A stretch of DNA of 64,000 bases. Origin: Ctena decussata (Eukaryota > Mollusca > Bivalvia > Lucinida > Lucinidae). The notes beneath the pieces were generated by a model that made no database searches, was not told where the DNA came from, and saw nothing but the letters and a program-made list of their open reading frames with translations. The stretch is from positions 84,676,979-84,740,978 of the forward strand of contig OZ022501.1 in the NCBI GenBank assembly GCA_963989385.1, read 5' to 3'. The position numbers and the translations under genes were made by a program. Below are positions 20,339-32,284 of this stretch, piece after piece (positions within the stretch are counted from its first letter, which is position 1; every line of letters starts with the position of its first letter).

Positions 20339-21654
20339 CAGATGCACGGACAACTCTGCGGATGTTTGCAGATTGCACTAAAGCCAAACGGACTCGACAT
20401 TAGCCATGTGGGTACTTTTATTTGTGGCCACGCTCCAGGGGTCCCTGGGTTTGAAAAATATAAATACATAGAAAAATATTCAAAAATCTTCTTCAGAACC
20501 ACTGGGTTCAGACTCTTGAAATTTTGACACTGTTTTGCGGCAATGACTTATCACAAGACTTAGCTGTCCAGTTTGGAAATCCAAAATGGATCACGGTCAA
20601 TCTTGAGATTAATCTGATTTCAAAACAGTTACCAAGATGATTCAATGTTTGTGTGTATTAAACCAAAAGTAGAAATCAAAAGTAGATTTACACTGAAAAA
20701 ATAAAGTTTTGAATATATGTGTCTGTTTTCGATAAAATTTCCATTGTAAATTTACAAAGAAGAGAAACACCTGACAGAGTGCTAGTATTAACGCAGGGAG
20801 GTACAACAGGAAAAGCGCAGATTAAAAATTCCTTGATCTTTGATATTATTGGCTAAATTTTCACATACGCGTTATTTAGCCGATGAAATCGTGTGAAATA
20901 TGGAACAAAAGTGGAATTGTACTCGGATGCGTCGAGAAGAAAACTTTAAGCGCATATTTTGTCAGCGAGGCTTAGACAATACAATTATATAAGGGTGCGC
21001 CTAAAAGTCAATAGCGGGACCTTGAGGAAGAGCAAGATATAGGCTACAGAGTATGTGTTGAACAAAACGACGTAGAGAAAAATGACAAGCACATTTCTTA
21101 TCCTAATAAAGAAATCCCTGTGGGGATAAGCAATACAGTAAGGTCTGTTTCAGTCTGTTACAGCATGTCTGTTGGGTTTGTCCAGTTTTACTTGTTTAAA
21201 AAACCACAGTTCATGGGTACGAAACCATAACAGACACATTTTTCTCAATCTGTGTTACGTTTTGCGTGCATATGTACAATTTTGCAGGTTTGATAAAGCG
21301 GACTCCGCCAGTGACCTGCATCAGCCACACTTCCGACCGACATCATGATACCGTTTGTTTCGGTATTGGGTACACTGGGTGCGGGTTTCCTAGTCTACTG
21401 GATTGAAAAAAAATTAATTGGACATATGGGACTCAAACCTGAGTCACGTGCATCAAAGGCGAACGATGAATCCAGTCAGACCAGGCCATACTCTGTATGC
21501 AATTAGTTGATTTAGTTTATTTGGATTTATTTAATTTTATACTCGTTTCATTTATTTAATTATTTTATTATTGTTGTTAATCTATAAACAGCAGAGCATG
21601 TACTTATATGGGGTGTATATTAGTTATGAGCAGTAAAGCCCTTTATACCAATGT

Positions 21655-21655
<1 letters not shown>
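20339..21655. other. No gene seen
   Basis: AT-rich sequence between a mariner-like element and a microsatellite. A short frame near 20340-20527 has no recognisable motif. No repeat family seen elsewhere in the window was identified in it. Confidence 0.35.

Positions 21656-21706
<51 letters not shown>
21656..21706. repeat. (AC)n microsatellite
   Basis: About 25 uninterrupted AC units. Confidence 0.95.
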
Positions 21707-21708
<2 letters not shown>

Positions 21709-21774
21709 TCCCTGAACAAATATAAGAAAATCGGTATTTATTAGACTGTCGATGCATTCGAATAGGATATCATA

Positions 21775-23126
21775 CGAGGGATGATCAAAAAGTTTCCGGA
21801 AAAGTGCTGTACGCCCTTTATTATTTTTCTTTCTTCAATAAAATTTTGTACCAAGCAACCTTATGGTAATTGTGATTAATATCATACAAAACAATTGACT
21901 TATGTCTAACCAGTTTATTGCACGCGCCACCAACGTAACGACCGGTATCGTGTCCCGGCCCAGATAACGTTACGTTGCATTTTTATCGTTTCTAATAACA
22001 ATTTCTGAACGTTCTTTATCTATGAAATATATGTAGTAACGTTAATTCATTCACCTAAACTTAGAAATATGTATCTTATCTTATGTTCATTACTTTTTTT
22101 GTAAGTTGTTTTGTTGTTTTTAAAGAAATGATGTCTAATTCCAACGTACCCTTTAAAAATCAACTGTGTGGGGATGGGGTAATTCAAGGGCAGATAATTT
22201 GCATTACGTTATAAAATGGAATTATTATGAACAAGTTTCATGAACCTTAGATAATGGCAATTCGTTGTATATATGATGTACCCTTTCAGTCGAACTATTC
22301 TAGCAATGCGACAACGCAATCTGATATCTGCAGCGGCATTAGCTGTCTATCAAAAGTCTTAAATCAAGCAGCAGCAAGGCTACATCAGCAAGCTTTGTCA
22401 AGATTCAGCCATAATCTTAAGATAAGTCCTTTTGTATAAGTAGCTTCATGTACCACACTCTTCCAAATGCTGCGCATAGTCATAAATAATATGATCTTAA
22501 TTATGATAAAGACGGCCGATATATCGTTGCTGCTGGGTGAAATGGGCATTTGCTGGAAGTTCATTATGCTGCCGATTTCAGGTTGTGTTGCCGTATTACT
22601 GGAATGGTTCAAGTGAAAGGTATAACTCATATATCTAACGAATTGCCATTATCTCTAGTTTATGAAACCTTATCATAACACTTCCGTATTATAAGGTAAA
22701 GTAAGTTATCTGCCCTTGAATTACCCCACCCCACATATTTACTGATTAAGGTCACATTGGACTTAGCAATCATTTCGTAGAAAAAATCAAAAAAACTTAC
22801 AAAATTTGTAATGAACATCGAGATAAGATATATAGTTTTAAGTTTATGTAAAGTAATTCATGTTTACATTAATAATTTGTGAGTAAGCAACGTTCGAATT
22901 TTGCTTTTAGAAAAGATAAAATGAAAAGTAACGTTAGCTGGGCCGGGTCACGTTACCGGTCGTTACGTTGGTGGCGCGTGCAATAAACTGGTTAGACATA
23001 AGTTAATTGTTTTGTATGATATGAATCACAATTACATTAAGGTTGCTTGGTACAAAATTTTATTAAAAAAAGTAAAATAATAAAGGGCGTACAGCACTTT
23101 TCCGGGAACTTTTTGACCATCCCTCG
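21775..23126. mobile_element. Palindromic mariner-like element M2 (1352 bp)
   Basis: Ends CGAGGGATGATCAAAAAGTT and the complementary AACTTTTTGACCATCCCTCG, flanked by TA at 21773 and 23127. The two halves remain alignable as inverted copies far inward: TAACCAGTTTATTGCACGCG at 21907 pairs with the complement at about 22975, and GACAACGCAATCTG at 22310 with a diverged partner at about 22590. No transposase frame. Confidence 0.85.
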
Positions 23127-23128
23127 TA

Positions 23129-24840
23129 TTATAATGTTGGTTGGGCATTATGTAGACACTGACGAAGCTGAGATGAAACAGTGATCGTACCTTCGTCCCT
23201 TGTGCAAACAGCGAGAACAATGAAACCTGTCATGGCTTCGGAAGCACCCATGTTAATAGGTACAGTAGCTAGGTAGGTAAGATTGTTTTAGCCATGCACA
23301 CAGGCAGATAGGCGCACAAACGGACTAATTTCAGGAAATCTAATGGTTTTACAGGTTAAAAGGGTAATACTAAACAAACACTAATGCTACTACTATTAAT
23401 GATAATAATAATAAATAAACATACAAAGGTCTGATGCTAGACCAACACCTGTAGGGTCATTATAGTTAAATGTCAGATTATTTTCTTTCTATTTTTTATC
23501 CGCCACGGTCCTGTCCCCCACCCCACCCCGCCCCGTCTACCTAGTCCTAAGGCCACGAACTGGGTACTCTCCTACATCAAACTTGTTTAATGTCACACGC
23601 CAAAAAATCAAAAACAAACAAAAGAAAAACATGCTTTCAGGGTTATTGAATGCTGTGTTTCCATAAAATTTTGCGTAAAATTACTTTCGCGTTTAAAACG
23701 GATTAAAATGTTTCCTAGGGGTTAGATTCTCAAAAATAAAAACAACAGCTACAATCTGATAAACCATAAAAGAACCAGGTACCTTAAAAAGTGATGTTTG
23801 AAAACAGTATCCAGGAGACTAGCGGACAAAAACTTATCAGATTTTTAGGCAAATAATGTAACGGTAAAATTTTCGAGTGTAGTAATTTTTATTTTATTTA
23901 TTTGGACTTTTTGGCGGCCAACAGAAAAGTGCATACTTAAAACCCGCGAACGCGATGATTCATGAAGAATAATACGAAAACATAAGGAATCCGCGGGCTT
24001 TAATACCCTTGAATATGCCTTAATTGCGAAACCGTGAATTTTTGTCTCCGCGAACATTAATGAAAATAAAGTTTTCGTGGTATAATCCGCACGTATGGAC
24101 ATAATAGCGAGGCGAAATGGTTTTTATTCCAAGTGCAGAGGTCTTAGTCAAATACACACACATTTACATCACTTAGAAGCCTCCGTAGGCATCGTTTAGG
24201 TAGTTACCGTATTGGTTTTCGTCAATACGGCAAATAACGTTATACGTAAAGCGTATCTGAAACATGTCTTATAAGACAAATGGAGCAGATGATATGACTA
24301 AATTAGCAGTCTGATCTCATTCATGCCTAAACACTTTGTTACAAAATTGGATGCTCCGAGTTTTTAGGGGCAAATACCGTTTATAACTTTACTTATATTA
24401 TATATGTACAGATTAAGGTGGTGATTTGTGGTAAAAACCACAATCTGAATCAAACCATAACAACTTAATAAGATAATGCAGCTCCCGGAAAACTAGTTGA
24501 CATCTTATTCCTCGTCTTGTTCTCCCTGTACCAAAAATAATGACATGCTGAGTAAAAGGTGTATTTGTATGCAAATATCAATGGGTATTTTCCAAGAACA
24601 ATTCTGTAAACAGCAAATATAGAACAAGTTGGAAAACAATTTAAGGGAAATACTGTAAATAAAATAGTATGAAAGTAAGAGTTATCGATCTTGCTTGCAA
24701 TACTGAACCCTGACGTGTTCTACATTGTTGGGAGGTACATGTAACATAAGCCATTCAAAATTACATAGGGGATACAAAATTCATAGCGCCGACAATAAAA
24801 TAGTATGTAAATCAGAAAAGGGGAAACAACTAACGAGGCA
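23129..24840. other. No gene seen
   Basis: AT-rich DNA with a short (AAT)n-like stretch near 23400-23415 and a C-rich patch at 23515-23540. No supported gene. Confidence 0.35.
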
Positions 24841-24895
24841 CATATACATGTGTGATTTCCGAAGAGCATTATTATAGCACCATGATAAAAACTTG

Positions 24896-25078
24896 TCAGG
24901 CAATGATAGCGCTGGCCTGCTGGTCTAACAATCCCGGGTTCGAGAACTGCCGAATGCAAAGATCTTTCCAACCGTAAACGGAATTGCACAAATCCTTTCA
25001 TTATCACCCTTCCATGATATGACTGAAGTACTGTTGAAAAGGACATAAACCGCAAGTCATCCATCCATCCATCCGATC
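24896..25078 (+). mobile_element. SINE family A
   Basis: The A-box region has AGCGCTGGCCTGCTGG, the B box is GGGTTCGAGAACTG, the body contains TTTCATTATCACCCTTCCATG, and the 3' end is (ATCC)n. Same structure as the host SINE at 26958. Confidence 0.7.
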
Positions 25079-25278
25079 GTTAAGCTGAGGTGGGCAAAAA
25101 TCGGAATTCCCAGGTAAAAAAACCCCACCTGAATATACCTTCTGTGAGCAGAACTTGGCGTGTGCGCAGTCGAGGCTAATGTTTCTAAGGCCAGCGTTCG
25201 TATCCAATAGGTAATGGAAGCCCGTAATAAGAAGTAGGGCAGTAACACAAAAAGAGAGCCAATGCTCCAAATTCTATA

Positions 25279-25446
25279 CACAGGGTATAATCGATTCCGC
25301 CAATTTTCGCTTCCTGCAGAGACTGTCCGTCATATTTGGCTTCCGCCGAGACTGTCCTCGATCTCTTGCTTCCTGCAGAGACTACTGACCTCGAAGAATG
25401 GCTTCCTGCCGAGACTGTCCGCGTGACTCTGCTTCCTGCCGAGAGA
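25279..25446. mobile_element. F2 element, single arm only
   Basis: Carries the CACAGGGTATAATCGATTCC end and the direct ~32 bp units, then stops at GAGAG. This corresponds to the exact midpoint of the 333 bp palindromic copies, so this is half an element (about 168 bp). Confidence 0.8.
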
Positions 25447-25447
25447 C

Positions 25448-25620
25448 TTAGACATCAATATGAACTCTTAGTTGCTATGGTAACAGATATATGACGACAT
25501 GTGTATATCTGCCGATTTTTCAATGACATTACAAACTGAAGCTCTTTCAACAGAAACTTCAGATTTTCTCAAACAAATAATTATTCTCAAGTCATTTATT
25601 TCCATGTTTATGATGAAGTG
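25448..25620. repeat. Dispersed repeat shared with 29790-29960 (inverted)
   Basis: The segment TCAAACAAATAATTATTCTC at about 25569 is matched on the other strand by GAGAATAATTATTTGTTTGA at about 29811, and similarity continues on both sides. Confidence 0.55.
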
Positions 25621-26115
25621 TACGCAGATTTAGACGTGGTAATATATAGATCTTATTCTGGTAATAATGAGTTTAAAACATCTACTGGTACCAAGTAGAC
25701 TAGCTATATGATTGTTCCAATACTTGCCACACTTTAATTATGCAAAATACGTGTATCATTGCTACGAAGTAGTTTGTCCTAATTTCCCTTAAATGGATCT
25801 CCAGAAATTAATGGGTTGAAAGAAGGCGAGCATATTCGGGTTTTTTTACATGCATCAACATAAATGAATGAGAACACAAGCAAAAAGCTCATATTGTTCT
25901 TCCTCCTACATAATTCCACACATAGAATTGGGCCTAACCATCGTCTTGAGGCCCGGGGTGTTTAAAGGCAAAACACGTAGGTCCTAATCAGTATGGTCTG
26001 CAATATTAGTCTGATTTTGGTATACATTGTTTTCATTCGCTCCCACCAGTTTTAGGGTCAGTACATGCAGAAGAGTAGACGAAGGCCACAATCTGAGACC
26101 GACACCATCGATTTC

Positions 26116-26313
26116 ACACCTAGTTAACAATGTAAGGCTGTTACAAAACGAAAAAGAGGTTGTTACAAAACGAAAAGAGTCATAGTTCCAAAACTACTTG
26201 GTCATCGTGGCTAAACAAATTTGTTTAGCCACGATGACCAGGTCGTTTAGGAACTAGGACACTTTTCCGTTTGGTATCAACCCTTGCATATACATGTACA
26301 TAGTTAACCAGGG
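26116..26313. mobile_element. F3 foldback, copy 3
   Basis: Edges ACACCTAGTTAACAATG and CATAGTTAACCAGGG. It has a long central stem with CATCGTGGCTAAACAAAT and its complement. Confidence 0.8.
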
Positions 26314-26542
26314 ATGAATTTCCACATCTTAACGTTAACACCAAGTAAATTAATACAAAAGAAAACCCAATAGGTCACTTCTTTATCAACAGATGGTCGC
26401 GAGGATGGCCCGAATAACGCAGAAGGCACATGACGTCGTATTGATGTCGATGTGACGTGATGATATCGCATCGACGTCATTTCGACGTTATGCGCCTGGT
26501 CTGGTTGGAATGTTAAAATATTTAAAGTCTAACAGAAGTCCA

Positions 26543-26844
26543 CACAGGGTATAATCGATTCCGCCAATTTTCGCTTCCTGCAGAGACTGTCCGTCATATT
26601 TGGCTTCCGCCGAGACTTCCTCGATCTCTTGCTTCCTGCAGAGACTACTGTCCTCGAAGAATGGCTTCACGCCGAGACTGTCCGCGCGACTCTGCTTCCT
26701 GCCGAGAGCCTCGGCAGGAAGCAGAATCACACGGACAGTCTCTGCAGGAAGCCATTTATCATGTACAGAAGTCTCGGCAGGAAGCAAGAGATCGCGGACA
26801 GTCTCGGCGGAAGCCAAATATGATGTACAGTCTCTGCAGGAAGA
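26543..26844. mobile_element. F2 foldback element, right end lost
   Basis: Starts CACAGGGTATAATCGATTCC and keeps the left arm and most of the right arm. It breaks off after TCTCTGCAGGAAG, where unrelated sequence with repeated CCAATGACAATAAT begins. The long frames over it merely reflect the ~32 bp repeat units. Confidence 0.8.
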
Positions 26845-26957
26845 GATTGCCAATGACAATAATGCCAATGACAATAATGGTAACATTTGGGGATAACCAG
26901 TTATATCATGTGTTTCTTCGTTATGCTTACCTTGCAGTATGTGCAACCCCAGTAGAA

Positions 26958-27268
26958 TAAAGTGCTGGCCTGCCAAGCTAGTGGTCAGAGCTCGAATCCT
27001 GCAATAGTTTACAACTGTAAACAGAGCTCCATTGCACAAAGCTTTCATTATCACCCTTACATGATTGAAATACTTTTACAAAGGCCGCGTAGTGCAGTCG
27101 GTAGGGCGTCCAGAGGTTCTGGGTTCGATACAGTACCTGGTCTGGCCACTTACTTTCACTTCTCCTTCCGCTGATTCAAGAAGAGCAGTTGTCAGTTACT
27201 GGTGGACGTTAAACAATAACAACAACAACAAAGGCTGTAAATCCGCAAGTCTTCCATTTATCTATATC
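26958..27268 (+). mobile_element. SINE family A, interrupted by a second SINE
   Basis: The head (AAGTGCTGGCCTGCC, CTCGAATCCTGC) and body (TTTCATTATCACCCTTACATG) run to 27077. The 3' end (CTGTAAATCCGCAAGTCTTCC) resumes at 27235. The intervening bases are SINE family B. Confidence 0.7.
27085..27227 (+). mobile_element. SINE family B nested in SINE A
   Basis: The tRNA-like head contains GTGCAGTCGGTAGGGCG (A box) and GGGTTCGATACAG (B box), followed by TCTGGCCACTTACTTTC and CAGTTGTCAGTTACTGG, and a (AAC)n tail. A 7-nt repeat, ACAAAGG, flanks it (27078-27084 and 27228-27234), as expected of target-site duplication. Related copies: 45702-45956 (minus) and 56860-57075. Confidence 0.75.
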
Positions 27269-27404
27269 TTGCCGCAATTTGTTCTACATAGTAGTACCAT
27301 ATGCAGTTTTGCGGTATTTCATTTGACCGATCACGACATCTAAGTGAACAGTTTCTTTTTCAGTGAAGCTTTCTTATATAAGAAAAGAACAGGATCGAAT
27401 GACA

Positions 27405-27510
27405 ATGTCTGGACGGACACTCGGAGCCAGCTGTGTGCAACTATGGTTACGTACCGCTGAGCCACTTTGGGAACGTCTTTACGAGAATTGAAACAGACCA
27501 GAACAGAGCA
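27405..27510 (-). repeat. tRNA-like dispersed repeat, family C
   Basis: The minus strand has AAAGTGGCTCAGCGGTACG (A-box-like) followed by TGCACACAGCTGGCTCCGAG. It is shared with 41620-41705 (minus); the head alone recurs at 40455-40530 (plus). A SINE head or tRNA relic; no B box was identified. Confidence 0.45.
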
Positions 27511-28147
27511 TGATAATGTCATACCAGATCACCTCTGTCACTAGGAGTGCCTTCGCTCGCGGGCGTAGACAACGATGCAAAATTCAAGCGAAGCTAGAAT
27601 CGCAAACGAAAGCCTTTTTCAAAAGTCAGAGCGGTGATATTTTACAATATTCCAAGTCAATGAAAGTAAACAAAGGTTATCGATTGGCTACTGGTTTCAT
27701 TCATAATCAACAACTATGTTATTAAATCTTTCATAAAGTGGCATATAAATCTGTAAATAACCTTAAATATTACTTAATTGATTTGACTCGCAGTTAATGA
27801 CGTTTACGTCGTAATTCCGGAAGTATAATCATTGGCAGAACGAATAGAGCTAACCTGATCAGAAGAATCGATTTTGGAATCAAATAGAAGACAGAGAAAG
27901 TTGCGTTGCGTCGAAAAATATGCACTATTTGCGAACAGCGAAGACTGAAACCAGTCTCTGAAGCCGTGAAGTCTCGTTCGGGTATTTTTGTGCATATATA
28001 TTCCTAAATACAAGCTGTAAGCCATGTATGCCACAAGGAAAGGTTCTGATAGGACTTTGCGGATGAGCAGCCTGGTCCGAACCTTTGCGTTTCGCGTAGG
28101 CGTTAAGTACCATGTTTTGCTTCTTGCGGTTGACTTTTATAGTTAAG

Positions 28148-28378
28148 GTGTGAGGGTACACATCCATACTTTTCACCATTTTTACGAAGGGGAGCAATTT
28201 TCGTGACTTCCTGTTTGCTCCGTTGTAGACGAATCCCTTTCAAAAGGAGGTCAACTATTAAAAGAAAGAATTTGCTCGTAAGGGAGCAAATTCTTTCCTT
28301 TAAGAGTTGACTTCCATTAAGAAGGGAGGCAAAAATGAAAATAATAGAGTTGCTTCCCATGAACATGTACCCAGTCAC
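28148..28378. repeat. Dispersed foldback repeat, family F5
   Basis: Left part GGGTACACATCC... with TTCACCATTTTTACGAAGGG, a central stem GAATTTGCTCGTAAGGGAGC, right part AAGAGTTGACTTCC and GGCAAAAATGAAAA, ending near GTACCCAGTCACC. The clearest copy of the family. Confidence 0.6.
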
Positions 28379-28599
28379 CGTAATCTTGCAAATACAGCAT
28401 CACTTGACGATTTTAGTTGCTGTTTGGAGTTGGATAGCGGACAAACTGATTATATCTAGGCTTACATGTAAGTATAGTGTACCATTAGTATTTTTTTTAT
28501 TATTTAACCAAATATATTACCACGTGATGATATATATATAAACTTTTCTTTCTTCTTAGATTTTGACATACATATGTTCCTGACATAAACTTTTGACTG

Positions 28600-28990
28600 A
28601 TTGAGGTCCTATTGCTCTACCAGCAAGAACTAATTTATCGCGTGGTACTTTACCAAAGTTTCGCCATTATTTATTTAATGATCGTCGTTATCCAGATTTT
28701 AAAATTCAAAAGAGAGAGTCTTGAGTTTCACCAAAGAAAGGATGGATAAAACTGAGTTTCAGCCAGTTCGAGACAATCGTATTATGAGAATGAAAGCTTC
28801 TGTGCAGTGGAACCCCATTTACGGTATGCAGCCACTGGCGGAATTCCAAACTGATACCGACGTCATACCAAAAGACTCCATTGCGTAATCTGTAGTAAAA
28901 GTACATGATGTATTTTACCGTAAGGTGTCGCTGCAAGGTGCTCAGTGTAAATGACCGTGATTAGCCAACTTTCAGGCGGCATTGTTTACT
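28600..28990. repeat. Dispersed repeat R1, rearranged copy
   Basis: R1 blocks GGTCCTATTGCTCTACCAG and TTTATCGCGTGGTACT lie at 28603-28655. TAAGGTGTCGCTGCAAGGTG and GTAAATGACCGTGATTAGCC appear only at 28920-28965, separated by about 260 bp of other sequence. Confidence 0.45.
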
Positions 28991-29510
28991 GATTTGTGAT
29001 GAATACAAAAATCTGCATAAAATGCTGCAAACACGACATATCCTTCCAAACATAGACGATGCCTTCTGTAAGTTTTTTTTTTTATTCTTTTTTTTTTCCA
29101 TAATTTAGGATCCCAAGGCCAAAACGCCTGACTTCTTGATGTTAAGAAGAGGTACGTTATATACGAAACGATTTAAAGTCAGTTGCTGCCGGACAAAAAA
29201 TAAATGAATAAAATAAGTAAATAAATAAAAAAACATCGCCAATTCAAAATGCGTTGACGTCTAAGATACTTCAACGCATTGCGAGTGACGTCACAACATT
29301 TTTTATTATTTATTTAGTCTTTTTTCTCACAAATTGTCGAGCTGAGCAGATAAAAAGAAGTAGCCCGGGTCCAAATTTCAACAAAATGTTGGAGAAAACA
29401 CAGTAGATCTGTTATATAGTATACCCGCCTACCCTATATTTACTGAAATTATTTAAGATGCATGCACCTTAAACATTGTCGAACAGTTGAGAATGGGCTA
29501 AGGGAGAGTC

Positions 29511-29714
29511 GGGTAACTTCGGACAGCGGGTAAATTCGGACAGTGACATTGTTTCTTTTATATAACAGTTGTTTGAACTAAAACAAAAATAACTGGCCAA
29601 ACAGTGAAAATCCTAATGAGACGGCTCATTATGAGCCGTCTCATATGGATTTTCACTGTTTGCAATGGTATGTCCGAATTTACCCACCTGTCCGAAGTTA
29701 CCCGACTCTACCCT
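29511..29714. mobile_element. Foldback MITE, about 204 bp
   Basis: AGGGAGAGTCGGGTAACTTC pairs with GAAGTTACCCGACTCTACCC. The inner hairpin is ATGAGACGGCTCATTATGAG / CTCATATGGATTTTCACTGT, with a matching left arm. A single copy here. Confidence 0.8.
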
Positions 29715-29919
29715 ACTGTTGTTTACCTTACTATTTGAGATAGAGTTGGAAAAAAATAATAGTATGACTTTCTTCTTAATGCAGGCACAAAACACGGAAT
29801 TAAATGACTTGAGAATAATTATTTGTTTGAGTAAATCTGAAGTTTCTATTGAAAGAATTTCAGTTTTTAATATCATTGAAAAATAGGCGGACCTTGTCAT
29901 ACACTGTATTAATTTGCTC

Positions 29920-30085
29920 CGCTACCAATGCCGCCATAGATCTGTTACCAAAGCAACTAAGACTTCAAATTGATGTCAAAGTGACATCATCGAAACGTAA
30001 GTCAGCCATGGTAATAAGTACATGTACAGCAGCTGGGAATTCCATAGTTGCTAAGTAACAGATCTATGGCGACATTGGTCTCCAA
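29920..30085. repeat. Foldback of about 166 bp
   Basis: Left arm ACCAATGCCGCCATAGATCT, right arm AGATCTATGGCGACATTGGT. The inner region is partly symmetrical (AGCAACTAAGAC / ATAGTTGCTAAG). Confidence 0.7.
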
Positions 30086-30169
30086 AAAGAATGCTGCTTA
30101 ACTTCGAGGAAATACGTTATATACTTATGGTTTAATTCAAATTGTTGTATTTACCAAAACTCACTATCA

Positions 30170-30400
30170 TATTTATTATGTTTTTATGTCCGTTGCTTGA
30201 CGGACGACCAGGAAAAGAAACTGTATTTAGTGGAGCAACTGGTCGTTCTTCAGGAGCACGTTCCCCCTATGTTTGCTTGTTATAAGTTATATGCTCACCA
30301 ACCCACATTTAGTTACCAAATATGAGTCTTGAACTGCTTTTTGTAATTAATTGTGTTTAGAATTTCAAGAAAAGATTGCCACTGGTACAAATGTAGGACT
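30170..30400 (+). repeat. Dispersed repeat R1, 3' part
   Basis: Shows GACGACCAGG..AAACTGTATTTAGTGGAGC, ATGCTCACCAACCCACATTT and GAACTGCTTTTTGTAATTA, matching the second half of the copy at 32285. Confidence 0.45.
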
Positions 30401-30752
30401 ACGCGTGTTGGTAAAAAATATGGTTAATGGACGTATATTCAGTCGTATAACTGGCAAAAAGTAGCCGAGGAGGGAGTGTGTTTAAAAGTGACAAATCCCT
30501 CCACAAACTGTTGCCTGACTTTTTTCAGGTTTTCAGTCAAGCAACAGAATATAAATAAATGCGGGAGGACGTTTACGGTAGGCATACTACGCCTGAACAT
30601 TGTATTTTTACTGTTTGGTTTAGTTTATTATATCGTAAGTAGGTCAGTTTGGCTACATTTGGTCGCGAACCTTTATTACCTACTTTGGAGTGTTCATCAT
30701 TTAAATGTTTAAGGTTTTTAAAAGTATATTTAAGTATCATCATAGTATATTT

Positions 30753-30756
<4 letters not shown>

Positions 30757-30810
<54 letters not shown>

Positions 30811-30863
30811 TACATACATACATACATACATACATACATACATACATACATACATACATACAT
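30757..30863. repeat. (CA)n followed by (CATA)n microsatellite
   Basis: About 24 CA units pass directly into about 15 CATA units. Frames through it are artefacts. Confidence 0.95.
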
Positions 30864-31356
30864 AGACAAAGTACCAAGACGTACCTACACTTTAATTATG
30901 AGAGACTTTTGGGTAATACATTATACACAATAAAGAAACAACCTAACCATTATGCAATGTATATAAACAGAATTGTTGCCCTTCCCCATGAAAATACAAA
31001 TATTCATTTAAAAAATCTCTTGCACACTGATTTGATTTCCTCCTATCGTCCGGGCATTATACCGGCCAACTCCCCAAAGCCGAGCTTAGGCCATGAAACG
31101 TACCATACATGACATCACAGTCAACGGCTTAGACTGATTTTTAGAAATCAGTCTAAGCTGTTTAGAAATATATAGCCATTTGAATATATTTATTTATTAT
31201 ATATTTTTTAAACATCTAACATTTTTATTTTCTTATCATATTAGACGCAGGATTCCAACGCTTTCGGAAGATATTGAGTCAGATATAAAGGTAGCAAAAA
31301 TGCTGAGCAAGAAAAATTTAAAAAATGTGAATATTTAACATCATTGGCTAACATAA

Positions 31357-31764
31357 CACACTGGTCTGGCATTCAACACAGGCAACGAAAGCAACGTACT
31401 ATAAAACTCGATTGTTTTCAAATACTTCTTAGATTAATTTCAAACTAATGTTCTTACGGGCCCGGCAGTTTGTTATACCTCTTATTCAGACTAGATTTTT
31501 GAAGAAATTCCGTCTAGTATAAATGCAGTGCTTGAAAATGTTTCGTCACCAATTCGTTACCTAGTCGTTGTAGTCCGAAAATTGTTTTCAAGCATTTCTT
31601 GATTATGCATATCAATTCAGTAAAACTTTTGATTCCTATTTCAAAAGTCGGGGGTCGGATGGTCCGTGAGACTATACTTCTGAAACAAACTTATCCTGAT
31701 GAGAGGAAGAAGCTAGTTTTCTTGAGTTGTCTTCGTTACCTGTGTTGAATGCCAGACCAGTGTG
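31357..31764. mobile_element. TIR element of about 408 bp
   Basis: Terminal repeat CACACTGGTCTGGCATTCAA at the left and its exact complement TTGAATGCCAGACCAGTGTG at the right, extending over about 45 bp with few mismatches. Non-coding MITE; a single copy in the window. Confidence 0.8.
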
Positions 31765-32037
31765 ATAAGTGTATCAACGGCTATACGGTCAGTCGGCACG
31801 TGCCATCGATCTGTGATATCACTTCCCGTTACAGACCCGTTCCCTGAATGGGGCGGGTATTACCTCCTGAAGAACAATCCCATGCATAAAAAACAAAGCT
31901 ATCAGTTCTGTTTATATTTTAAGTAATATGCAACCGTCATGACGCAAATGACCCAGTGGGTTAACGCGTCGTTAAATTCTAAATCATCATCATCATCATC
32001 AAAAACAAAGCTGTGGGGACTTCTTGGTGATAAAATG

Positions 32038-32271
32038 TAGCCGCGACACGAGAAAACCAACAAAGTGGCATTGCGCCACGCTAAGACTCAGACAAGCCTG
32101 GGCATTTACCCAATCTCATCACAGTCTTTTCGCTTAAAGGTACCTTAGGGTCTAAGCTAGCTCTATGCGCAAAGCGAAGACTCTGTTCAGACTGGGCGGA
32201 TGGGCCCAGGCTGGTCTGACTCTTCGCTGGACGCACATGGCACTTTGTTGATTTTGTCGTGTCGCGGCTCA
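32038..32271. mobile_element. F1 foldback MITE, copy 6
   Basis: Edges AGCCGCGACACGAGA and TCGTGTCGCGGCTCA. It lies just after a short (CAT)n run. Confidence 0.87.
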
Positions 32272-32284
32272 AATAAACTATTTA

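Noticed and set aside
20132..20527. Short frames with YEGHFRNNVND-like ends, also near 62500
   Set aside because: Translation of the terminal repeat of element M1; no transposase motif (no D,D,D pattern).
26488..27054. 188-aa minus-strand frame, and similar frames at 2095-2399 and 41838-42148
   Set aside because: They run across F2 foldbacks and translate the ~32 bp units; the same peptides appear in several frames and both strands.
30573..31112. Frames with long His-Thr or Cys-Val runs
   Set aside because: Direct translation of the (CA)n/(CATA)n microsatellite.
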